This document shows, piece by piece, positions 55,140-64,000 of a stretch of 64,000 nt of DNA. The stretch is taken from NCBI RefSeq assembly GCF_048544455.1, contig NC_133536.1:39636652-39700651 (forward strand), written 5' to 3'. This DNA comes from Silene latifolia. Its lineage: Eukaryota > Streptophyta > Magnoliopsida > Caryophyllales > Caryophyllaceae. The notes beneath the pieces were generated by a model. That model saw only the letters and a list, made by a program, of their open reading frames with translations, searched no databases and was not told the origin of the DNA. Made by a program: the position numbers and the translations under genes. Position 1 is the stretch's first letter; every line of letters begins with the position of its first letter.

Positions 55140-55603
55140 GCCCCCAAATCACCCAATTAGGGTTAACCAAAATTAACAAACTGACATAAAAACAACAGAG
55201 AAATCTTACCCAAACGATGATGATCACAAGGTTATAACGATTTCAGAAATCCGACAATCCTAGCCCTTGAATTTGATAGCAAAAGAGAAGAGAATTGAAC
55301 ATCGTTTTGTTTTCTTGTGAAAAGTTTAGAAAATAAAGGCAAAAGTGAAAAAGACTTGTCGATATAAACTTTAAATACCTATCCACGTTTACTATAAAAC
55401 CCGGCTAAAAAGTTCGTAAAACCCAACATACTCGATCGAGTAACTAACGTACTCGATCGAGTACCGCCTACTCGACGGAGTTGCTCCTACTCGATCGAGT
55501 ACATTCAAAGCAGAATGTACTCCAGAATCCGTCAATGACTTACTCGACAGAGTATGTCCTACTCGATAGAGTTTCCTACAGCTCAAATATCTGAGGTATT
55601 ACA
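55140..55603 (-). repeat. 3' LTR of element F, 5'-truncated copy
   Basis: Matches the corresponding part of 60162-61280 up to AAAATA and then continues to GAGGTATTACA. The polypurine tract complement GTCTTCCCTCCTTA follows at 55604. It has a dyad array at 55430-55572 and a minus-strand TATA-like box at 55370-55377. Confidence 0.8.
55430..55572 (-). promoter_or_regulatory. TCGA-dyad array, element F LTR
   Basis: Six sites: ACTCGATCGAGT and variants such as ACTCGACGGAGT and ACTCGACAGAGT. Offsets are 21, 19, 19, 53 and 19 bp. On the minus strand it lies about 50 bp upstream of the TATA-like box. Confidence 0.7.
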
Positions 55604-55873
55604 GTCTTCCCTCCTTAAAACTGAACTTCGTCTCCGAAGTTCAAACCCATACTGAAAAACAAAACTCACTATACTCAACTATAACGCAACGACACAACTA
55701 CAACTTAAGACAAAACTTAAAACACAACTTAACGACCCAAAAAATACACTAAACGTGACCAAAACTAATCAAAAATCGCACCAAAAGCTTATGCTATCAT
55801 CTCCTACCCCCTTAAAGAAACATGGGCACGTTCCCATAACCACACATACCTGGTAGAAAAGAGACGAATAGCG

Positions 55874-57290
55874 CTACTTCATAGCTTCTTCCACCTCCCA
55901 AGTTTCTTCCTCAACGTTGTGATTGGACCACAACACCTTTAGCAAAACAGTCTCCCCATTTCTAGTCTTGTAAATCTTGCGATCTAGGATCTCCTTTGGC
56001 ACTTCAAGATAAGACAAAGATTCATCCAAATCAATGTTCTCAACCTCTAGTACATGAGAAGGGTCACTCGCGTACCTCTGGAGTTGAGACACATGAAACA
56101 CATTGTGTACTCGATCCAAAGCGAGTGGCAAAGCTAACCGATAAGCAACATCGCCCACACGATCCAAAATATCATAAGGGCCAATGAATTTCTGACTTAA
56201 CTTCCCTTTCTTACCAAAACGCATAACCCCACGCAGAGGTGACACCTTCAAAAGAACCTTATCCCCAACTTGGAACTCAATGTCCCGACGATGCAAATCC
56301 GCATAACTCTTTTGTCGATCCCAGACTGCCTTCATCTTTTGTCTAATCAACCTCACTTGCTCAACCATGTCTTGCCCCATTTGTGGTCCTAAAACCACTG
56401 CCTCGGCACTATCATCCCAACAAATCGGACTCCAACACCTCCTCCCATACAACGCCGCAAAAGAATCCATCCCAATACTCGTATGGTAGCTTTTGTTGTA
56501 AGAAAACTCAATCAGATCCAATCTATCTTCCCAACTACCACCAAATTTCATCACACAAGCCCTTAACATGTCCTCCAGAGTCCTAATTGTTCTCTCTGTT
56601 TGCCCATCTGTTGCTAGATGAAACGCAGTACTCATCTTCAATGTAGTCCCCATCAATTCCTGAAACTCTTGCCAAAACCGATAAATGAATCTTGCATCTC
56701 GATCTGACACAATGTCCTTCAGCATCCCATGTAACCTCACCACATTTATCTTGTAACCATTCACCAACTGAACCTTACTCCATGTATCTTTCATGGAAAT
56801 AAAATGAGGTGACTTGGTCAATCAATCAACGATCACCCAAATCATGTTATCACTTTGTTGAGTCCTCGGTAATCCCACAATGAAATCCATGGAGATAAAT
56901 TCCTACTTTCACCTCTAGAGACTGAATCTTACCTTGCGGTCTTCGCTGCTCCGATTTGACTCTCTGGGAAGTCTAATATCAAGCCACAAACTTCGTTGTC
57001 TCCTTCTTCATCGCAGGCCACCAAAACGTCTGTTTAAGATCCTTATAAAGCTTGTCACCACCTGGATGCACTGAATACGGAGTGCAATGAGCCTCCGCCA
57101 TGATTATCTTCTTCGTCTACTCATCCTTAGGTACACACCATCTCCCATCAAATCGAACACTCTCATCATAATGAACAGAGAACTGAGACACTATCCCCTT
57201 CTCTACTCCAGCCCTCCACTCCTTAATCTTAGGATCAAGAGTCTGTTCCTCTGAATATCATCATAAAGATCTGGTTCAACTATCAAATCT
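55874..57290 (-). pseudogene. Integrase with chromodomain, element F
   Basis: The open part (55874-56821, 315 codons) has the second Asp (SDRDARF), the Glu region (DGQTERTIRTLE), the C-terminal SH3-like part (GPYDILDRVG, HNVFHVSQL) and a chromodomain (DRKIYKTRNGETVLLKVLW to WEVEEAMK) at the very C-terminus. Upstream, the zinc-binding and first-Asp regions can be followed to about 57290 with stops and shifts. The chromodomain marks it as a Tekay/Del-type chromovirus. Confidence 0.9.
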
Positions 57291-57777
57291 CCCCTAGCAC
57301 CCCCTTTTGGATCACATGTATCCCGATCTTGGTCACTTCATCTTTCAACCTCATCAGTGACATAGCTGTGCATATGGAATGTACACTCTTCCTACTCAAC
57401 GCATCTGTCATAATAATCGCCTTCCCTTCATGGTAGATATATCTATGTCATAAACACCAATGAGCTCCATCCACTTCCTCTATCGCATATTCAACTCCTT
57501 CCGAGTATAGATGTACTTCAAACTTTTGTGAATAGAAAACACCTTAAAGATCGCTCCATATAGATAGTGTCTCTAAATCTTTAGAGCAAAAACAACTGCA
57601 CCCAAGTCTAGATCATGCGTCGGATATTTCTTCTCATAAGACTTCAACTACCTAGAAGCATAGGCAATGACGTTCCCGTTCTGCATCAATACACAACCCA
57701 ACCCATTCTTCGAAGCATCCGTATACACCTCGAAATTCTCACTCCCTTCAGGTAAAGCCAAGACTGGAGATGTAGTC
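57291..57777 (-). pseudogene. RNase H remnant, part 2, element F
   Basis: Minus-strand segments resembling SRQLKSYEKKYPTHDLDL and a following ALSRK motif occur with stops between them. It continues across solo LTR E from 59105-59283. 57773-57777 is the target copy TAGTC. Confidence 0.7.
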
Positions 57778-59099
57778 TGTAACACCCCCACATACCAAGG
57801 TGCCTTACCAGGACCACCCTAGCATGAGAGACTGTTACCATCTCGGTTTTTCGATGCTAGTAGATCAAAAGTAACCATCCCAAAATATTTATTAAAGTAT
57901 ATAAAGTTAATGATTACATTGTTCCAAAAACATACCAAAAGAAATGTTTACTAAGCCTAAGAACTGGAAACAAAACAGCTAAACTAGTGACAACGGAAGC
58001 TAGACTCGAAGTGATGACTCCCCATCTCGTTCCCGTAGCTAAAGACAATCATCACCTATTACAATCTGCTCACCATCCCTGAATGGATCACCGTAGATTT
58101 ACAAAACAACAATGGGGTCAGTTCACTGCATAATCAAAATAAGACAAAATACAACAAAGTTAAAAACAGTTATTCCATAACCAATCTCCAACTCCCAATG
58201 ACACCTCGTAACTGACTACACACTTACATGTATAGCCCTTCCAGATTACTATCACAACAGATAATCCTCACTGTCAGTGGGGGACTGCAGCCTTGCCCAC
58301 CTAAGCCTCGTTCATCACACGAGCGATAACCCATGTTCCTTAATGTGCACATCCCCTCTTGTGGCGGGTTCAACAAAGGGCGAATCAAGGGCATGAGGCC
58401 ACTCCCGAAAGTGACTCCACTCAGCCGAGGACACACCTCGCAATCATCATCAATCACCTCAACTCAAATACTCCAATACACAATCAACCAACAACGATCA
58501 ACCAACAATATTATTCATATCGATTAAATCACAAAACACATCTTAAATCAATTATACAATCAACTGAGTAGGGAAACCCTACCTTAGCACAAATCTGATA
58601 CGAGTCAATAAGAAAGCTAGAACAACTCTTCTACTAAATCTTCACCTGACAACAATCAGACAAAACCTCCCTTTCCCCCAAATTACAAAAATAGGGCAAA
58701 CCCTAAAAAGACAAACTGACAAAACTTATAGGACTAGTGGCTTACCGACACAATCGACGCAAGATAGGAATGAATAAGATCACGAACAATCCACGATCTT
58801 GAGAGAGATTAGAGATGATTAGAATTACGTTTGAAGGTTTAAGTTTTGTAAAAAGTAAAAGTGAAACTGTAAATCCGTTTTATACCTCTAATCATCTTTA
58901 ATCAAACCGAGGAAATAACTCCCGTCAGACCGGATACTCGATCGAGTATACTCGGCCGAGTATCCCTTACTCGGTCGAGTATTACCATACTCGACCGAGT
59001 ATTCATGGACAGTAGCCTGACCAGAAACATACGACGCATTATTCGACCGAGTAAGCCTTATACAGCCGAGTAACAAGACTAGAAAAACGTAGTATTACA
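57778..59099 (-). mobile_element. Solo LTR E (chromovirus type)
   Basis: 1322 bp, plus-strand ends TGTAACACCCCC and AGTATTACA, exact target duplication TAGTC (57773-57777, 59100-59104), no internal region. Similar start to F's LTR (ACCAAGGTGCCTTACCA). Minus orientation is inferred from the TATA box (58878-58885, GTATAAAA on minus) and the array at 58936-59071. Confidence 0.9.
58936..59071 (-). promoter_or_regulatory. TCGA-dyad array, solo LTR E
   Basis: Six sites of the form ACTCGRYCGAGT, partly decayed, with offsets of 14, 19, 20 and 52 bp, then about 21 bp to a degenerate last site. In minus orientation it lies about 50 bp upstream of the TATA box. Confidence 0.7.
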
Positions 59100-59104
59100 T
59101 AGTC

Positions 59105-60140
59105 AAACGCTCCTTTAAGGTTTGGAACGCCGCCTCACAACTTTCATCCCAATGAAACCTGTTTTCTTTCCTCATCAAAGCCGTCATAGGTCTGACAATC
59201 TTTGAAAAGTCTTTCACGAACCGCCTATAATATCCAGCCAAACCCAAGAAACTTCTGATCTCGGCCACATTCTTCGGCGTCTTTCAATTAGACACCGTCA
59301 CAATCTTGCTAGGATCAACAACTACACTCTTTTTAGAAATCGCATGGCCCATAAAAGCCAATTTCTCCAACCAGCATTCGTACTTAGACAACTTTGCATA
59401 TAACAAGTTTTCGCGTAGAGTTTGCAAAACCGATCGTAAGTGCTCCTCGTGCTCCTTCTTAGTCTTGGAATAGACTAAGATGTCGTCTATAAACACCACC
59501 ACAAACTGATCCAAGTATTGGCTGAAAACCCGGTTCATCAGATCCGTAAACACTGCCGGCGCATTAGTCAACCCAAACGGCATCACCGCATATTCAATGC
59601 GACCATACCACGATCGAAAAGTTGTCTTTGGTATGTCTTCATCCCGAATCCCCAACTGATGGTACCCCGACCTTAGATAAATTGTCGAAAAGACACCAGC
59701 TCCACTCAACTGGTCAAAAAGATCATATAACCTCGGTAAAGGATACCTATTCTTCACTGTAACATGGTTCAACTCTCTGTCGTCGATACACAGCCTTAAA
59801 CTCCCATCCTTGTTCTTCACAAACAGGATTGGCGCACCCCCAAGGTGATACACAAGGTGTAATGTACGCCTTGTCCATCAACTCATTCAACTATTTATTT
59901 AACTCCCCCAACTCCTTAGGACCCATGCTATACAGGGCTTTAGAGATCGGTCCCGTCCTCAGCTTCAACTCCACACTGAAATCGATATCTCTCTGCGGCG
60001 ATAATCCCGGTTTCTCATCTGGGAAAACATCTTGGAACTCCCCCACCCCACCACTGGTATCTCAGTTGCTGTCAGCTCTGCCATGCTAGTATCTTTCACA
60101 TGACAAAGTATCATAGGACACCTCTTTCTCAAGTAAGACT
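59105..60140 (-). pseudogene. Reverse transcriptase and RNase H start, element F
   Basis: Open from 59853 to 59284: [48 protein letters not shown] and catalytic [10 protein letters not shown]. The upstream frame with FQDVFPDEKPGLSP and LRTGPISKA extends to about 60060, and DTSMAELTATEIPVV (about 60060-60105) is the linker after protease. The start of RNase H (59105-59283) contains FYRRF-like and FLGL-like words on the minus strand. Beyond 60110 no protease or gag is found. Confidence 0.85.
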
Positions 60141-60146
60141 TCAATG

Positions 60147-60158
60147 TCTCTGATACCA
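60147..60158 (-). other. Primer binding site, element F
   Basis: Minus strand TGGTATCAGAGA, a tRNA-iMet-type primer site, three bases from the LTR start at 60162. Confidence 0.75.
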
Positions 60159-60161
60159 CTT

Positions 60162-61280
60162 TGTAACACCCCCATACACCAAGGTGCCTTACCAAGACCA
60201 CCCTAGCACATGGAGATGCTACCATCTCGGTTACCCAAAGAATAGTAATCAAAGGACACCATAAGGAAACATACTTTAAGTTTAAAAGTTTAAAGTGCGT
60301 ACAACTTAAAACCAAAACCGGAAATATAAAATACAACCGTCTCAATCTAAAATAAAATGTCATATACTATCAGCAGAAGACTAAAAGACTCAGACTAGTG
60401 ATAACTCCATCCCCAGTTAGATCCCGCGCATACTCCATAGAAATACTTGCTAATCAACTGCTCACCATCCCCGAATGGATCATCACAGTTTTCAAAACAT
60501 TTAAACGGGGTCAGTTACTGAATAATCAAGGTAAGCAAACAACAACATCCACTTACAAAAACAAATTCCTCTAACTCCAAATCATCACCAATCACCTGAC
60601 TACACACTAAAGTGTGTAGCCCTTCCAGAATACCCATCGCAACAGATATTCCACTCCGCCAGTGAGGACCACAGCCTTACCATCAAGCCCCGCTCAAAAC
60701 CGTAGAGCGAATAACCCATGTCCATTAATGTGCACATCCCCCTTGTGACAGGAACCACAAGGGGCGAATCAAGGGTGTGAAGCCATAACCGAAAACGACA
60801 CCATTCAGCCGAGGGCACATCTCGCGAACCATATACAATTACAACCAAAACCACAATGCCAATATAAACATGCCAAATCCAAAGTAACGATAATAATAAT
60901 CATGTCAGTAAAACAATCACACCATCTTATACTTAATTACACACTCAACTGAGTAGGGAAACCCTACCTGAGAAGGAATCAACAACAACCAAACGCAGCA
61001 GATCAAAAGGCTTCCTCTACGAAATCACCTCCTATAAGAATAATCATATAAATATAATTTACTACAACAATTACTCCCAAAAAAACCCAAATCACTCAAT
61101 TAGGGTTTAACCAAAATTAACAAACTGACATAAAAACACATAGAAATCTTACCCAAACGATGATGATCACAAGGTTATAACGATCTCAGAAATCCGACAA
61201 CGCTAGCCCTTGAATTTGATAGCAAAAGAGGAGAGAATTGAACGTCGTTTTGTTTTCTTGTGAAAAATTTGGAAAATACA
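60162..61280 (-). repeat. 5' LTR of element F, interrupted by LINE
   Basis: Begins TGTAACACCCCC. From about 61085 it matches the 3' LTR (55140 onward) until GGAAAATA near 61278, where LINE sequence begins. The rest of this LTR should lie beyond the LINE, outside the window. Confidence 0.8.
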
Positions 61281-61343
61281 ACTTTATTAGAGAGAGAAAC
61301 ACCTAGAGAGAGAAAGCATGAATGATCCTTCTGTTTTTCCGCA

Positions 61344-63064
61344 ATGGCGAGAAGCAAACGGATCCTGTCTACTAGTAATACTCCAAATAAATAAAAAAAT
61401 AATAGTATTCAATCAAGTAATAAATCAAATAATAATAATAATAATACGCCAAATAGTAATGAATTGAGTGAAATTGTTTCAGTTATATATAATGCTGAGA
61501 GTTCAAAGGCTGCGAAGCTTCGAGCGTTTAATTTGGAAAGGGAACTTGAAGTAATACAGGAAGATAAATATACTGATGATGGGGAATGGCAAGAGGTTTA
61601 TCGTCGTCGCCATAAATCGAATTCATCTGATTCTGGTAAGTCTTCGATTCTGCAGCTTACAGATGATGATGTTAACTGTGAATTGGATTTCTGGTCGACT
61701 TCGATCTTCTGTTATGTTCTTGGGGTGAATCCGTCTAGTTATGTACTAGAAGGATTTGTACGAAGGATCTGGAGAACCCCAGCAATTGATAAGGTTGCGT
61801 TTCAGCCCAACGGAGTTTGCTTGATTAGGTTTAAGTCGGGTGAGGACAAGGAGAAAGCACTTAAGACTGGACCTACTTTCTTTGATAATAAACCTTTCAT
61901 TATCAAGGATTGGACTCCTGACTCGAAATTGGAGAAAGTTAAACCATCTATAGTGCCCGTTTGGATCCGTCTTTACAATATGAACTTTAAGTTTTGGGGG
62001 CCTGCTTTGATCAAAATTGTGGGACTGGTTGGCTCTCCTCTTAGATGTGACCGAGCAACTCAGGAGAACGAATTCCTGAAGTATGCCGCGTACATGGTTG
62101 AGGTGGCAGTTGGTCAGTCTCTTCCTGAATGCATTGAATTTTTTGATGAGAAGGGGAAACTGCATAAACAACAAGTGCACTATGAATGGAAGCCTGTCAT
62201 CTGTGCCACTTGCAAAGGGATTGGACATGAAACACGGTGCTGCAAGAAAAAGGAATCTAGGAAAGTGCATAAGCATGTGTAGAAAGTATGGGTCCCAAAA
62301 GCCAAGGCTGAGCAAAACCACTTATCCGCTCCGGTATTGCAAACCGGTTCGGTAATCGGTTTTAAAATTTGGCTTTTTTCCTAAACCGAATCCGCTCCGA
62401 ATTAATCCGGCTAACCAATTTTTTCTAAATTTAAAAACCGGATCCGAAAACCGGTTTATCTGCTATGATTTTCATAACCGGTTTCAAGAAAGATGCACAA
62501 TAAAATGCATAGAAACACATAGAAACGTTAGATTACCGGTTTAAAAAGCGGTTTAAAAACCGGTCTCCGATTTTGAATTTACGTTAATTTTGACTTTTTA
62601 GTATCTAAAAAAGAAACCGGTTTTGAATTTTCTACAACAGAATCCGCTTCGTTTTTATAGTAAAAAATCCAGTTCGGTTACCGTACCGAAAAAAACCGAA
62701 TATTCGGACTCCATAATTCGATTTTCGGTTCGGCTTCCGTTTAAAAATACAGTTCGGGCTTTTTTGCTCAGCCCTACTAAAAGTTGTTGTCTCTGTGACT
62801 AAACATCAGGTACAGGCGACTCAAAAAGAGAATTTAGAGGTCTTGCCTACCCTGGATCCTTCAGCTATTATGACACCCATGCCATTTCAAGGTTCTGTCC
62901 TTAATTATGTTACTCCTACTAGATTTCTGAATAGGTTTGCTAGAAGAGAGGAAGAATGTGTTCAGAGTGGACCCACTTTTATGGATGTACTTAATTACTC
63001 CATTAAAAAGAATCTTCTGAACAGCATCAGCAAGGGGAAGTTATCTCTAAACCCTTATGGTTAG
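61344..63064 (+). pseudogene. LINE ORF1 (DUF4283 and zinc-knuckle type)
   Basis: The ATG at 61344 gives MARSKRILSTSNTPNK and is followed by TAA at codon 17 (61392); the same frame stays open to 62282. A DUF4283-like RNA-binding region lies at about 61680-62060 (FCYVLGVNPSSYVLEGFVRRIW, FKSGEDKEKAL), with a zinc knuckle CATCKGIGHETRCC near 62205-62245. After a TAG at 62280 and KVWVPKA the gene is split by a TIR insertion; it resumes at 62777 and ends at 63064. It would encode the nucleic-acid-binding partner of ORF2 in the LINE RNP. Confidence 0.85.
62305..62776 (+). mobile_element. About 470-bp TIR element (MITE-like) in LINE ORF1
   Basis: Ends share GGCTGAGCAAAA in inverted orientation (62306-62317 and 62763-62774). 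The body is non-coding and rich in AACCGGTTT-like words on both strands. The target duplication is not clear; AAAAG occurs close to both sides. Removing it rejoins ORF1 in a family-like way (VWVPKA then VVVSVTKHQVQ). Confidence 0.75.
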
Positions 63065-64000
63065 TATTGGTTTTTGGAACGTTCGAGGCCTGAATAAAAG
63101 GAATAAGCAAGGAGATGTAAGAAGGCTCTTGCATATGAATAATGTTGGTTTCTTTGGCTTAGTTGAAACTAGGGTTAAATCAAAAAATATTAGTATTGTT
63201 CATAATGGTTTGGGGAATGGTTGAAAATTTGAAGTGAATAATAATATTAGAGATGGGGGAAGGATATGGATTCTCTGGAATCCTTCTCTCTTTACTGTCA
63301 CTATAATTAAGAAGGAGGTACAGGTCATGCATTTACATGTTACTCACTTACAATCTGGTTTTGCTTGGGTATGCTCTATGGTTTATGGGTGTAATAAGGA
63401 CATTGATAGAAGAGAAATTTGGAGATCTTTAGTTCAAATGAAGGCTAGTTGTGTGGATCCTTGGCTTGTCATGGGGGATTTCAATAATGTATTACACTCT
63501 GATGAGAGAATAGGTTCTAATGCCACATCTGTTGAGATAAGATAGTTCCAGGAATGTGTGGATATGTGTGGTCTTTATGTTTAATTGTGACTGGTGCCTA
63601 TTATACTTGGAATAATAAGCAGGATGGTGATTGCAGGGTGTTTAGTAGGATTGATAGGGTTATGGCCAATGACTCTTGGATCCTTACTGGCCCTGCTGGC
63701 ATTGCTAATTTTTTACCTGAGGGATTGTATGATCATAGCCCCTGCATTACCAGCCTATGAGAGGATTGTGATAGGACAAAGAATAGTTTTAAATATTTCA
63801 ACATGTGGGGTAAAGATGAGATGTTCTTAGGCATTGTTCAACGGACTTGGAATGGTTATGTGAGAGGTTGCAAAATGTTCCAGGTGGTTAAAAAACTTAA
63901 AAGTTTAAAATCCCCCCTTAAGAAACTTAATAGGGATGGGTATGGGGATATTCTCAATGCAGCCAATGTTGCTAAAGCTTATCTTGCTGAGGTCCAGAAC
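63057..64000 (+). pseudogene. LINE ORF2, endonuclease part
   Basis: The ATG at 63057 overlaps the ORF1 stop by eight bases in another frame. FWNVRGLN, FGLVETRVKS and MGDFNNVLHSDERIG are hallmarks of the APE-type endonuclease; YTWNNKQDG and SRIDRVMAN follow. A TGA at 63222, a TAG at 63543 and at least one frameshift near 63585 break it. The reverse transcriptase would lie beyond the window. Confidence 0.85.

Larger units (their letters stand above)
55140..61280 (-). mobile_element. Element F: chromovirus with gag and most of protease deleted
   Basis: The partial 3' LTR (55140-55603) and 5' LTR (60162-61280, cut by a LINE) belong to one family. In minus order: primer site (60147-60158), a short stretch that is already the end of protease, RT, RNase H, integrase, chromodomain and polypurine tract. 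Gag and nearly all protease are missing between the primer site and RT. Solo LTR E is inserted in RNase H. Confidence 0.8.
61281..64000 (+). mobile_element. L1-type LINE, 5' part
   Basis: Starts at about 61279-61281 inside F's LTR with a short 5' UTR (about 65 bp with GAGAGAGA), then ORF1 and ORF2. The 5' end looks complete because ORF1 is there from its first ATG. It runs off the window in ORF2. Confidence 0.85.

Noticed and set aside
55874..60140. Endogenous pararetrovirus or other plant virus
   Set aside because: Order RT, RNase H, integrase, chromodomain, with LTRs and a tRNA-Met primer site, is that of a chromovirus.

Overview
This is repeat-dense nuclear DNA from a flowering plant (a eudicot; the family mix would suit Caryophyllales, but that is only an impression). 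Nearly all 64 kb is nested transposable elements. I see no host gene, tRNA or rRNA. Protein families, tRNA-Asp-type primer sites, TG...CA LTR ends and exact 5-bp target duplications define most elements directly.

Layout. (1) Element A, a Tat-type Ty3/Gypsy element on the + strand, supplies the background of the first ~32.8 kb: leader with 62-bp tandem repeats (1-814, 11880-11987), gag, protease, RT, RNase H, a second archaeal-like RNase H, integrase, a twin hairpin module, and an antisense gene (28097-29553) with a plant-mobile-domain-like protein and its own TATA box. A is split by element B (815-11874, minus, Athila type, TSD GTCAC) in the leader and by element B2 (18189-26634, plus, Athila type, TSD GCTCT) inside the integrase. 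B carries gag-protease plus the Athila env-like ORF but no RT/RNase H/integrase; B2 carries gag-protease only. (2) Element D (33036-50104, plus, Athila type) is the 3' half of an element: env-like gene, 3' UTR, 3' LTR. It is split by element C (35098-47097, plus, TSD GAGGA), an Athila-type element with full pol but a gag reduced to its zinc knuckle. C is itself hit by a 591-bp TIR element (9-bp TSD) and a solo LTR (H, TSD TGATG). (3) From 50105 to 61280 lie minus-strand chromoviruses: truncated element G (gag start and 5' LTR), a mosaic of LTR pieces, and element F (integrase with chromodomain, RT, no gag), split by solo LTR E (TSD TAGTC). (4) From ~61281 an L1-type LINE (ORF1 and start of ORF2) runs off the window and holds its own small TIR insertion.

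The strongest unexplained signal is shared by otherwise different elements. Each LTR type carries an array of short dyad-symmetric motifs (ACTCGATCGAGT, AGTCGATCGACY or AATCCGNNCGGATT, by family) 50-150 bp upstream of a TATA-like box. The sites come in pairs about two helical turns apart (19-23 bp; exactly 21 bp in every B2 pair), with pairs set about 24, 30-31 or 51-53 bp apart. The same motif recurs inside the same element in the gag-protease linker, where it encodes Thr-Arg-Ser-Ser or Ser-Arg-Ser-Thr peptides, in the 3' UTR, and in B upstream of a TATA-like box before the env-like ORF. Spacers are not conserved but their lengths are.

A second signal is a set of RNA hairpins in the Athila 3' UTRs. 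At least three are tied to copies of the polypurine motif GGTTTGGGGA, including one directly 5' of the true polypurine tract, and they show compensatory base changes between elements. All element genes here are broken by stops or frameshifts, but the LTR pairs of B, B2 and C remain very similar by eye, so these insertions look recent.
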